From NCBI GenBank assembly GCA_944326475.1, contig CALVEC010000006.1:62001-126000 (forward strand): a DNA stretch of 64,000 bases, written 5' to 3'. This document shows, in pieces, positions 7,138 to 15,605 of this stretch (its first letter is position 1; each line of letters begins with the position of its first letter). A program made the translations under genes and the position numbers. The notes beneath the pieces are model-generated. The model had not been told where the DNA came from. It ran no database searches and worked only from the letters and a program-made list of their open reading frames with translations. Origin of the DNA: Candidatus Gastranaerophilales bacterium (lineage in GTDB: Bacteria > Cyanobacteriota > Vampirovibrionia > Gastranaerophilales > Gastranaerophilaceae).

Positions 7138-10071
7138 ATGCGTGTAGAACAAATTTCTTCAATTCAAAATTCTAATAAATATAAAAAGCAAACTGACAGC
7201 AAAAAAGAAATAACAACAAAAGCGGCACCGGCAGACGCCGACAGACTTCTGCGTTCTAAATTCAACGACCATATGGTTACATTCAAAGCACGAGTAGACA
7301 AGGGGTTAAACAGATTTTACGAAACCAACAAAGACAGAATGCCTGTTACCGTGAAAAGATACGTTGGCTCGCTTGAAGACAAATCGCTTCTGACTCCGCT
7401 TCAAGCCCAGCAAAGAGCATTTTTAAAGCTTAATGATGCAAAAAACGCAAGTGATATAAAAAAATATTTTGAAGGTGAAGAACTTTTTGAAGAATTGATT
7501 GAACCGGAAAATTCTAAAGCAACCCGGGGAATTTTACAGTCCTTTAAAGAAAATGCTGAACTCCTTGCACTGTCGGGGGAAAGCATTTTGAAAGACAATT
7601 CCGATTTTACGGTATATCTTGTAAAAAAAGTTTTTCTGGAAGCAAAAACGATTGATGAAATAAACAAAGACCTTGAAAATGATTTGAATGAAGATTTCAA
7701 AAACGATTTCAAATTCAAAAACCCTGACTCAAAATACGTATACGGTTCAACACTTAAAGCTCTCGGTATAAAAATGCCGCCGTTTGAATACCAGCAGTCG
7801 CTGAGGTATACAAGAGACGGTTATTCAGACATTGTAGGAGAAAATATTTCCCAGGCGCAAAGAAAATTTTGGGACTCGCTCTCTCCGGAGGAAAGAACTG
7901 CCCGTGCAAAAAAATCCGTTGAAAAATTTGAAGCATGGTGGAATTCATTTACAAATAATCAAAAACTCGACCTCATTGCAGACCAGCTTAGCGCCCTTGA
8001 CCTTTTGAAAGATTTTAAAAAGCAGCAGCGCAAAGAAACAAAAAACCAACCTGATGCAATTAACGAAACAGAAAATCCGAAGCCTAAACAACACACTAAA
8101 GTCGGTTCCTCAAAATTAAGCCAGGACGAACTTTTTGTGAGATGGGCAACAAACAATCTGAAACTTTTTGAAGCAAATCTTTCAGAAGCAGAAAAGGATA
8201 CCCTTCATCTGAAACGTATGCAGCGCCTTGTCGACAGATGGACAAGCATGACACCGGCAGAAAAGACGGACTACATTTCTAAAATGAAAGCCGGTTCGGA
8301 ACCTTTGCGCTATACAATGATTGATGCTTGGAATCACAGTTTGGATTTGATAAAAGACCTTTCCTTGTTTTTAAGAGAAAAACATGTCTACAAACCCGCT
8401 GACCTTCTGTATTCAACAGAACAGTTCAGCCAATTTCAGTCAGAAATTATGTCTGAATTTTGGGAAAATCACAGGGATTACTCAATAAAACTGGGAAACA
8501 ATATCCGTGCCTCTCAGGAAAAAATTAATGCGGCAATAACTCGCGGCACTTTTGAAGAACTGAAAAAACAAATTATGCGAGACAAAAACCAGCGTCTTAA
8601 AGAACTTGCAAAACTCCTGCCGCAAAAACAAAACAAGCAAAAACCGGATGTTGCACCTAAAGCGCAAAATGTAGACAAACGACCTGATTATATGAACGAT
8701 TTTATGGCGCTCTACAGCAGCCACGGACGGCTCGGCGTTTCCGACATGCCGGAAGAATACTGGGAAGACTTTTTCGACACAATTCAAGAAGCTCCGGAAG
8801 ATTTTGTACGTATCTGGACAAAACAGTTAAAAGGCGAATATGTCTCACAAAAAGAAGAAGAATTTTCAGCAAAAATCAGAACAACAGAAACACCGAAATC
8901 CGCAAGGATAAGCCGTGCAATAGAAACAGCTATGGCATTTGAGGCATACAACTGTGTGAAAGATCCGACCGTATTTAAACTTTCAACAACAGACCTGAAA
9001 ACTATTTTATACAACATCCAGCACGGCGCAGAGGTTGTAAGAATAAAATCACATCAACTTAACGAATTTTTTGAATTTCCGGTAAAAAGCAGAAAAATAG
9101 ACCCGAAAAATATTGCAAAACGCTACCATATATTCAAAGAAGATGTTGATGAAAGCGTAATGGAAGAAGTTAAGAAAAATTATTTTGACGCCGGAGAAAA
9201 ATCCGATGAACTGGAAGCGTATTTAAACACTTACGGCAAAGCTTTAACAATGCTCTTTTCAGTAAACAACAATTTTTCGATAGGTGTAAAAAAAGCGTTA
9301 TATGAAAAATTCAAAAACCGCATGCCCGAAAACCTTAAAGATGTGCCGTGTTATTTTGATGTTCACGGTATTGAGTACGAAGACAAAATATCGCAGGCAA
9401 AAATAAAATGTGAACAAAAATACGACTACGTTCCGAAACACTTTATAGAAAAATACTTTAATGAAATAGCCGGACAACTGAGAACAAGCGACAATATCAC
9501 AGCAGATGAATTTGCAAACCAGGCTTGCAAAATACGTAAAAACACATCAGAACACATACAGATGGCTGTTTTCCCGAAAACAAATCTGCAAGTACCGGTA
9601 AGACTCTATACCCTCGCAGTGGAGCAGGCTCTTGCCGATATTCTGTACGAAGCAACAGGAAATATTGATGTGTATCAAATGCAGTTTGAAGAACTCTGCA
9701 ACAACATTGAATTGTTCAGGCTTGTTAAAAAATTTCCCTCAGAAAACAGGCACTACGAAAGTTATTCACTCAAAAAAACCGTCGATATCTCTGCAAAAAA
9801 ACGGTTGAACCTCTCAAAAATTAAAGAACTTATTAATGAGTACATCAACAACGTTGGAGAATGGATAAACGAAGAAGGTGCAGTCGGAGACACAAGCCAT
9901 GAAAATGTAGAATCAGCTGACCTTGAAGAACTTCTGTATGCGCTTAACCCTGACGAAAACATGCCGGAAAAAGACAAAGCTGTTATAAAAAGAATACTAA
10001 ACTACGGTCTTAAACTGAAACTTAATCCGCCGGTTGAACCGCATATAGCCGAGGCAGTAGCTGAAGGATAA
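7138..10071 (+). CDS. Large helical protein of unknown function with lineage N-terminal motif
   Basis: A 977-residue protein of no family I recognise. It is strongly charged and predicted almost wholly alpha-helical, with no signal peptide or membrane helix. The N-terminus (MRVEQISSIQNSNKY) is the short peptide type shared by several proteins here. Two related segments stand out: LSPEERTARAKKSVEKFEAW around residue 240 and MTPAEKTDYISKMKAGSE around residue 370, each followed by a Trp-containing helix and (D/L)LIxD. I prefer the ATG at 7138, preceded by AAAGGTGAGG, over an in-frame ATG at 7102 that lacks a binding site. Monocistronic: unrelated sequence lies on both sides. Confidence 0.6.
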   Translation: MRVEQISSIQNSNKYKKQTDSKKEITTKAAPADADRLLRSKFNDHMVTFKARVDKGLNRFYETNKDRMPVTVKRYVGSLEDKSLLTPLQAQQRAFLKLNDAKNASDIKKYFEGEELFEELIEPENSKATRGILQSFKENAELLALSGESILKDNSDFTVYLVKKVFLEAKTIDEINKDLENDLNEDFKNDFKFKNPDSKYVYGSTLKALGIKMPPFEYQQSLRYTRDGYSDIVGENISQAQRKFWDSLSPEERTARAKKSVEKFEAWWNSFTNNQKLDLIADQLSALDLLKDFKKQQRKETKNQPDAINETENPKPKQHTKVGSSKLSQDELFVRWATNNLKLFEANLSEAEKDTLHLKRMQRLVDRWTSMTPAEKTDYISKMKAGSEPLRYTMIDAWNHSLDLIKDLSLFLREKHVYKPADLLYSTEQFSQFQSEIMSEFWENHRDYSIKLGNNIRASQEKINAAITRGTFEELKKQIMRDKNQRLKELAKLLPQKQNKQKPDVAPKAQNVDKRPDYMNDFMALYSSHGRLGVSDMPEEYWEDFFDTIQEAPEDFVRIWTKQLKGEYVSQKEEEFSAKIRTTETPKSARISRAIETAMAFEAYNCVKDPTVFKLSTTDLKTILYNIQHGAEVVRIKSHQLNEFFEFPVKSRKIDPKNIAKRYHIFKEDVDESVMEEVKKNYFDAGEKSDELEAYLNTYGKALTMLFSVNNNFSIGVKKALYEKFKNRMPENLKDVPCYFDVHGIEYEDKISQAKIKCEQKYDYVPKHFIEKYFNEIAGQLRTSDNITADEFANQACKIRKNTSEHIQMAVFPKTNLQVPVRLYTLAVEQALADILYEATGNIDVYQMQFEELCNNIELFRLVKKFPSENRHYESYSLKKTVDISAKKRLNLSKIKELINEYINNVGEWINEEGAVGDTSHENVESADLEELLYALNPDENMPEKDKAVIKRILNYGLKLKLNPPVEPHIAEAVAEG

Positions 10072-10080
10072 TACAAATTG

Positions 10081-10270
10081 TCTGAGAGTGACCTCGCTTT
10101 CAGAAGTGGTACACTGTGTGCGAGCGGCACCGAGTCCGGCATTTTGAACGCTAATTAAGTATTGTTTCTGATAGGTTGCCCCCATGTACTTGTTGCTTGT
10201 GCCGGTATTATAAAAACAAAGGTTGAACTTGTTTTTTGCACAAGTTCAATAAGTTATCGGGGTCAGTTGA
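10081..10270 (-). ncRNA. Putative structured RNA, copy 2 (unknown class)
   Basis: The reverse strand matches copy 1 at 1614-1780. It starts TCAACTGACCCCG; a perfect hairpin follows (TTGAACTTGT/ACAAGTTCAA), then a GGGGGC segment able to pair with the 5' CCCC, and a CTCGC/GCGAG hairpin near the 3' end. The sequence just upstream on the reverse strand is A/T rich with a -10-like TTAAAT/TATATAG. It lies between two forward-strand genes of unknown function, so in this orientation it would be a free transcript; in the other orientation it would be a leader of the gene at 10413. Real similarity between the copies is clear; function and strand are not. Confidence 0.4.
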
Positions 10271-10384
10271 CTATATAAAAATTTAAGTTTGATTAAAAGT
10301 ATATTATCGGATATTGAAAAAATTTTCCGGTTGTTTAACAATGGGTCGTACACCAAAATATTAAATCACCACAGAGGAAAGGAA

Positions 10385-10403
10385 CTTTCATTTTTAATGA
10401 AAG
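10385..10403 (+). promoter_or_regulatory. Hairpin between ribosome binding site and start codon
   Basis: CTTTCATT-TTT-AATGAAAG is a perfect 8-bp stem. It lies between AGAGGAAAGG (10373-10382) and the ATG at 10413. Linear spacing is 30 bases, too long, but folding the hairpin brings it to about 11, so the stem may be needed for initiation. Confidence 0.45.
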
Positions 10404-10412
10404 AAAAATGTA

Positions 10413-11129
10413 ATGACACTAACCGTAAACAACTTTAAACCCGAAATTTTTACAAATATTAACACCGGACAAAAAAGAACAAAAAAAGTATCGACAATAA
10501 CAAAAATAGCCTCCGCAGCCGGAAGCACAATCGGCATAACTGCCGCATTGATACAAATTTCAAAAAAAGCAGACAAAAATGCCGCCGGACATTTAAGAAG
10601 AATTATTAACACAATAAAAAAAGCGGAATTTAACGATAAAAATGTTATATTTATTTCCTCCGCCTCCACTGCAGGCGGATTTGCGGGCGGAGCATTGACC
10701 GATAAGGACAATATAAAACCGAAAGCAAAAGAAGGCTTGGTGCAGCTTATCGGCAACTATATTATCCCGAGTCTCTTTGTCGGCGGCGGGATACATTTGA
10801 ACAAAAAAATATTAGACAACATGACAAATTTCAAAAAATCGCCCAAAATATTAAAACTGCTTCAATTTTCAGCAGGAATAATAAGCCTTGCTGCCGGAGT
10901 TATATGCGGCAATTTACTCTCCGAAAAAATTAATACTTCAATCTTTGGAGAAAAATCACAAAGACCGCTGAACTGGAAGGATTGGGCAGAACAGATTGAC
11001 AATTTGTGTCTTGTTACCTCCATGTCCACTACAGGCTCAAATCTTGCCAAAACAGTTTCAAAAGCAATTCCTGTTGCACATTTTCTGCCGGGTTACCTAA
11101 CGGGAATAAAACAAGAAGAAAACAGTTAA
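10413..11129 (+). CDS. Membrane protein of unknown function
   Basis: A 238-residue protein with several hydrophobic, glycine-rich segments: ASAAGSTIGITAALIQI, the ISSASTAGGFAGGAL stretch, GNYIIPSLFVGGGIHL and LLQFSAGIISLAAGVICG. At least three likely span the membrane. There is no cleavable signal peptide and no catalytic motif. The N-terminus (MTLTVNNFKPEIFTN) is loosely like the lineage peptide seen in neighbours. Start chosen at 10413, where the upstream hairpin restores spacing to AGAGGAAAGG. I do not recognise the family. It is followed by another small membrane protein with the same general pattern. Confidence 0.55.
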   Translation: MTLTVNNFKPEIFTNINTGQKRTKKVSTITKIASAAGSTIGITAALIQISKKADKNAAGHLRRIINTIKKAEFNDKNVIFISSASTAGGFAGGALTDKDNIKPKAKEGLVQLIGNYIIPSLFVGGGIHLNKKILDNMTNFKKSPKILKLLQFSAGIISLAAGVICGNLLSEKINTSIFGEKSQRPLNWKDWAEQIDNLCLVTSMSTTGSNLAKTVSKAIPVAHFLPGYLTGIKQEENS

Positions 11130-11294
11130 AAGGTTACTGCCAGCCCAAAGCCAATAAAAAAAGTTTGCTTTAATTTTGCTTGTGATATGATTAAATATGC
11201 GGTCGGTTTAACATTATACAAAAGTAAAAAAGCCTGTCGCCTTGTAAATACGTTAATAACACAGATAATAATTTAGAATTAAAGCCGAAACATT

Positions 11295-11573
11295 ATGAGA
11301 ATAACATCAGTTAACCACACTAATTCACCTGTAAATTTTCATAACCCGCGAAGAAAAAGCAGCAACCCCGCATTTTCCCAAAGACAAGTGATATCTAAGG
11401 GGTTGGGCACTTTTTGCGGCTGGTTTGGTTTCGGGGTAGTACTGGACGCCCTCACAAGACATATAAAACTCTCTAACTCCCCGATAAAAAATTCCGTAGC
11501 CGTAAACGGACTCATTGCACTTTGCGCCGGAGCAGTAAGCAGCATTGCTCTTTTGTATAAAAAAGAGAAATAG
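11295..11573 (+). CDS. Small two-helix membrane protein with lineage N-terminal motif
   Basis: A 92-residue protein. Residues 1-20 carry the shared N-terminal peptide (MRITSVNHTNSPVNF), followed by a basic stretch (NPRRKSS) and two hydrophobic segments, GLGTFCGWFGFGVVLDAL and VNGLIALCAGAVSSIALLY, ending in KKEK. No family recognised. The ribosome binding site is weak. The preceding 165 bp and following 134 bp show no gene or clear terminator. Confidence 0.5.
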   Translation: MRITSVNHTNSPVNFHNPRRKSSNPAFSQRQVISKGLGTFCGWFGFGVVLDALTRHIKLSNSPIKNSVAVNGLIALCAGAVSSIALLYKKEK

Positions 11574-11707
11574 CTTCCTATCGGCTTTATATGAATATAT
11601 TAAGTAAACTGTTGCAACACACTATACAAAAAACAGGTTTTATTAATTTTATTTTTATATAAAATAGAGATTGTTAACAAGTTTTTACGGAACGCCAGAG
11701 GAAAATT

Positions 11708-13096
11708 ATGATAAATGACATGACAAAGGGAAACCCTTTGAGCCTTATATTTTGGTTTTCAATCCCTTTGTTGATAGGAAATATTTTTCAGCAGCTTTAT
11801 AATATTGCAGACATTGTAATAGTCGGAAGAACGCTTGGAATAAACGCGCTTGCGGCAGTCGGAGCAATTTCTCCCATATTCTTTTTTATAATGTTTGTTG
11901 TAGTAGGATTAACGAACGGGTTTGCAGTAATCACCGGACAGCGTTTTGGCGCGAAAGATTTTGACGGAGTACGCAGGTCTGTCACTATGTCGACGATACT
12001 AAGCACAATCTTCACACTGTTTTTTTCCGTACTGCTGGCAGTGTTTATGGACAAAATACTTGCCCTTATGAATGTACCTCAAGAAATTTACAAAGACGCA
12101 TACTGGTATATTCAAATTGTTATAGCAGGTCTTTGGGTGTGTAATTTTTACAACCTGCTGGCAAATATCGTAAGGGCGCTCGGAGACAGCAAAACACCTC
12201 TTTACTTTTTGATTTTTGCATCGATTTTAAACGTTTTTCTGGCATTACTGTTTATACTTGCGTTTCACTGGGGGGTTCCGGGTTCTGCGGTAGCAGTAGT
12301 CCTGTCACAGGCTGTATCGGTTGTTTTGTGTCTGTGGTATGTAAAAAAACGCTTTCCCATACTTCATTTAAAAAAATCAGACTGGATATTTGACTTTAAG
12401 AACAACCGCGAAAAAGAATTGTCCTTTGCTATGGACCACTTAAACGTAGGAATCCCGATGGCAGTCCAGTTTTCTATTCTCGGATTCGGAATTTTAATTA
12501 TACAGAGCGTCTGTAACTCTTTCGGTCCGGATGTAATTGCCGCATTCACAGCAGCTTTAAGGATAGAACAAATCGCAACATTACCCATGATTTCTTTCGG
12601 TGTAGCACTCGCAGCATACACTGCCCAGAACTACGGTGCAAACAACTTCGCAAGAATCCGTATGGGTGTAAACAAGTGCTCTTTGATTTGTATTTGTTTA
12701 AGCATTGTTATGGCGTTCATTATGCACTACCAAGGCGCACAAATTGTTGCAATATTTCTTGGAAACCCTGAGGGTAAAATCATATCAATTGCGCATGAAT
12801 ATTTATTCTTAAGCTCTCTGTTTTATTTCTTTCTCGGACAAATATTCATATTCAGAAATGCGCTGCAGGGCATGGGACAGGTCGTTATCCCTCTCAGTGC
12901 AAGTATTGCGGAACTTCTTGTTCGTTCGTTTGCCGCCGTGTATCTTGCCGTAAAATTCGGATATATGGGCATTTTTTACGCAGGACCTATTGCCTGGGTC
13001 TCAGCTTCAACAATAGTCGCTGTCGGCTACTTCACAAGCCTCGGCAGAATTGTCAGAAAAGCAAGAATAGCACTCAGGCAATCCAGACAGGCTTAA
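11708..13096 (+). CDS. MATE-family multidrug/toxic compound exporter
   Basis: A 462-residue, twelve-helix inner membrane protein of the multidrug and toxic compound extrusion family, which exports organic cations and drugs in exchange for sodium or protons. Family landmarks: PLLIGNIFQQLYNIADIVIV in helix 1, the GLTNGFAVITGQRFGA loop, NIVRALGDSKTPLYF, and the second-half repeat GIPMAVQFSILGFGI and RNALQGMGQVVIPL. Length is normal. A good ribosome binding site (AGAGGAAAATT) precedes the ATG. It appears to be a single gene, with no regulator alongside. Confidence 0.92.
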   Translation: MINDMTKGNPLSLIFWFSIPLLIGNIFQQLYNIADIVIVGRTLGINALAAVGAISPIFFFIMFVVVGLTNGFAVITGQRFGAKDFDGVRRSVTMSTILSTIFTLFFSVLLAVFMDKILALMNVPQEIYKDAYWYIQIVIAGLWVCNFYNLLANIVRALGDSKTPLYFLIFASILNVFLALLFILAFHWGVPGSAVAVVLSQAVSVVLCLWYVKKRFPILHLKKSDWIFDFKNNREKELSFAMDHLNVGIPMAVQFSILGFGILIIQSVCNSFGPDVIAAFTAALRIEQIATLPMISFGVALAAYTAQNYGANNFARIRMGVNKCSLICICLSIVMAFIMHYQGAQIVAIFLGNPEGKIISIAHEYLFLSSLFYFFLGQIFIFRNALQGMGQVVIPLSASIAELLVRSFAAVYLAVKFGYMGIFYAGPIAWVSASTIVAVGYFTSLGRIVRKARIALRQSRQA

Positions 13097-13197
13097 TACC
13101 TGTAAAATCAAAATATTGTTTACATTTTGTTCAAATTTTAGCAATATTTTTCAAGATTATGTTTTTATAATAATGTAGGAAATAGTGTGAACGTGAC

Positions 13198-15375
13198 ATG
13201 CAGCCAAATATCAATAATATGAATACATATTATAATTCTTCCGTAAAGCCGGCGTCAATGAATTTTAGCGGACCTGTCTCGAATGGTTCTGTCATTGAAA
13301 ACAATCCGCTTGTAAAACAAGCTGAAAAAGTCGATGAAGGCAACAACGGAATCCTTGTCGGAGGCGTTTTAGGCGGTACGGCAGGTCTAATGCTTGCCTC
13401 GGAACTTGCAAACAAATCTCTGCGCAAAGACTATACAGATACTTTTTTTAATAAAATCGAACAAGCCGGCGATAAATTAGGAAAAAAACCTTTCTTTTCC
13501 CGCATAAGCAGCACTATTTCAGATTGGATAGACAGATTTAAAAACAATTCGAGCGTAAAAAACAGCGAAATTTTAAACACGATGAAGAACAAACCGGGTG
13601 TTGCCGGTCCTATGGGGCAGCCCCAAGCTCACAGCGTCAGAGGATATCTCATAGGAAATGCGGTTGACGCATTGAAAAACTTTTCTTCAATGCAGGCTGC
13701 AGATTTGTTGAAAAACTACGCAAAAGACCCGGCAAAATATGCAGCAGAGCTTAATATTGTCAGAAACAGACTCGCCTACTCTCCGGCGCAAATGCAGCTT
13801 TTAGACAGATTTATTGCAAGTCCTACAGCAAATTTAACCTCCGTTCTTGCCGAGTTTAAACTGCCGAAAAATCAGGCTTTATTAAGAGATTATGCAGCAA
13901 ATCCGGCAGCGTTTAAAGACGCTGTTGAAGCACTTAAATACAGCCAGTCTTCTAATCCCTCCGTACTTAGAGCACTCGACGATTTTATAGCAAACCCGAC
14001 AGATGTCAAAAAACTTAAAAAAATCCTTAAAAATACTGAATACTTAACGGTAGACAAAGAGCTTTCAAAAATTATTAAACTTGCTCAAAAAGACAGTTAC
14101 AAGTACAGAAACGAAATTATCAAAAAAATAGAAGAATACGCCCAAAATCCCGCATTAAGGAACAAAATTCTCCACTCAAACGGCGGTTCAATGTTTATGC
14201 CTAAATGGCTCGTTCCTAAATTTTTAAGAGAAAAAGTCACATTCAATGAAATTTTAAATAAAAACAGACTTATCAACAACTATAAAACTCTCAAATCTTC
14301 CCTCGGCTCAAAACTGTCAGGCGGTTTGTTCAGAAGTATTGAAGCAATGACAAACGGTATGGTCGGCGGCAAACTCGGCGTGCTTATGCAGGCGGTATTT
14401 ATCGGTCAATCCTTAAAAGCAGCCGTTGATGCACCCAAAGGCGAAAAAGTTTCAACATTTATGGAACAGCTTGTCTCAATGATGGCTTACACCCTGACTA
14501 TGGGGTTGCAAATGAGAGCACTAAACAGCGTTGCCGGTCTTAAATTCCTCGGTATGGAAGAAAAAGACTACAAAAACTATCACAGAGCCGTTGCACTTGC
14601 TAAAAAAGCCGCAAAATCAGGCGATGCAAAAAATTATTATAAACTTAAAAACATCATAAAATCCTACGAGACAAAAGCCAATGCAAATCTTAAGCCCTGG
14701 CAAAAACCCGTAAAATGGCTCGGACAACTTTTAAGTATCGGCAGAGTCAGAGAAACAGTAAGACCGCTTAAAGTAAAACCCAAAAACGCAGCACAGATAC
14801 CGTTCACAGCGCTTAGAAACACTTTTGCGGCACTGCCTCACAAACTCAAAACCGTCGGCGGTTTTGTCGGAAGAACAGCTCTTATTATGGCGGTTATTTC
14901 ACCGATATTCAGTAACTGGGCTGTTAAAATATCCCACAAAATATTCGGAAAACCGACCAACTCAATTCTTGACCCGGTAAAATCAGAACCCGAACAGACT
15001 CCGCCTGTTCCGCCGGCTCAACAAACACCCGCTGCAACAACTCCGGGCGGAAACCTTGTGGACATACTTAACAACAAGTATAAAAATCAAACAAATCCTA
15101 TACAGCCTCAAAATACACAGTCTCCGGCTCAAAAGCCCTCACCTGCAGGAAATCTGGTCAATCAAGTACCCAAACCGGCAGCCTCGCAAAGCATTGTCCC
15201 AAGCACTGTTAACGGAGAACAACCGATAAAAAGAACCTATATTCCAAACCCTGTTCTTCAGGAGGAAACTGTTATAGATCCGGCGCTGCAGGCTAAATAC
15301 AACGAAATTAACGCAGCCATCTTGCAGGCAGAACAGGCTGAAATGCAAGCTGCAAACTTCTTAAGAAATCTCTGA
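13198..15375 (+). CDS. Large protein of unknown function with lineage N-terminal motif and Pro/Gln-rich tail
   Basis: A 725-residue protein I cannot place. Order of parts: N-terminal shared peptide (MQPNINNMNTYYN...MNFSG); a glycine-rich hydrophobic segment (GILVGGVLGGTAGLMLASEL, about residue 50-68) that may cross the membrane; a helical middle with two similar units (LLKNYAKDPAKYAAELNIVR and LLRDYAANPAAFKDAVEAL, about 50 residues apart), each followed by a (L/I)xxFIAxPT motif; further hydrophobic segments (MMAYTLTMGLQM, TALIMAVISPIFSNWAVKI); and a Pro/Gln/Thr-rich tail from about residue 595 with two AGNLV/GGNLV copies. It lies just upstream of the giant cap gene but with its own spacing, so a flagellar role is not shown. 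Confidence 0.55.
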   Translation: MQPNINNMNTYYNSSVKPASMNFSGPVSNGSVIENNPLVKQAEKVDEGNNGILVGGVLGGTAGLMLASELANKSLRKDYTDTFFNKIEQAGDKLGKKPFFSRISSTISDWIDRFKNNSSVKNSEILNTMKNKPGVAGPMGQPQAHSVRGYLIGNAVDALKNFSSMQAADLLKNYAKDPAKYAAELNIVRNRLAYSPAQMQLLDRFIASPTANLTSVLAEFKLPKNQALLRDYAANPAAFKDAVEALKYSQSSNPSVLRALDDFIANPTDVKKLKKILKNTEYLTVDKELSKIIKLAQKDSYKYRNEIIKKIEEYAQNPALRNKILHSNGGSMFMPKWLVPKFLREKVTFNEILNKNRLINNYKTLKSSLGSKLSGGLFRSIEAMTNGMVGGKLGVLMQAVFIGQSLKAAVDAPKGEKVSTFMEQLVSMMAYTLTMGLQMRALNSVAGLKFLGMEEKDYKNYHRAVALAKKAAKSGDAKNYYKLKNIIKSYETKANANLKPWQKPVKWLGQLLSIGRVRETVRPLKVKPKNAAQIPFTALRNTFAALPHKLKTVGGFVGRTALIMAVISPIFSNWAVKISHKIFGKPTNSILDPVKSEPEQTPPVPPAQQTPAATTPGGNLVDILNNKYKNQTNPIQPQNTQSPAQKPSPAGNLVNQVPKPAASQSIVPSTVNGEQPIKRTYIPNPVLQEETVIDPALQAKYNEINAAILQAEQAEMQAANFLRNL

Positions 15376-15446
15376 TTTTTTTATTTTGGAACAAAATACC
15401 TTTGCCATAAGAAAAAGAGTAAAATTTACAATTATTAAATTTCCTA

Positions 15447-15475
15447 TTGCGAATCTTATATCAATGTGATATACT
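15447..15475 (+). promoter_or_regulatory. Promoter of the giant fliD-like gene
   Basis: TTGCGA (15447-15452), a 17-bp spacer and TATACT (15470-15475) with the extended -10 TGA in front. It fits a housekeeping sigma promoter about 120 bases before the cap gene start. A TAAA...GGATAA pair at about 15490-15518 faintly resembles a sigma-28 site but with wrong spacing. Confidence 0.55.
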
Positions 15476-15521
15476 GTTTATGTCGAGTTGTGTAAATTTA
15501 ATAGAACCCCAAGGATAACGC

Positions 15522-15605
15522 ATGAAAGACTGTGTAATCTTACAATGGCATATTGAAAAATATGACCTCTTACTTGTGGTGAGAGGAGTTTTGCAATGGA
15601 CATAA
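15522..15605 (+). CDS. Possible 27-residue leader ORF overlapping the fliD-like start
   Basis: An ATG preceded by AAGGATAACGC opens a 27-codon frame that ends at a TAA (15603-15605), ten bases inside the cap gene. Its last codons cover the cap gene's ribosome binding site (GAGAGGAG). The arrangement would allow translational coupling or attenuation. The peptide has no recognisable features; the frame could be chance. Confidence 0.3.
   Translation: MKDCVILQWHIEKYDLLLVVRGVLQWT

Noticed and set aside
15490-15518. Sigma-28 flagellar promoter before the cap gene
   Set aside because: TAAA and GATAA are present, but spacing is off and the GCC of the -10 is missing; the TTGCGA-N17-TATACT promoter is better.
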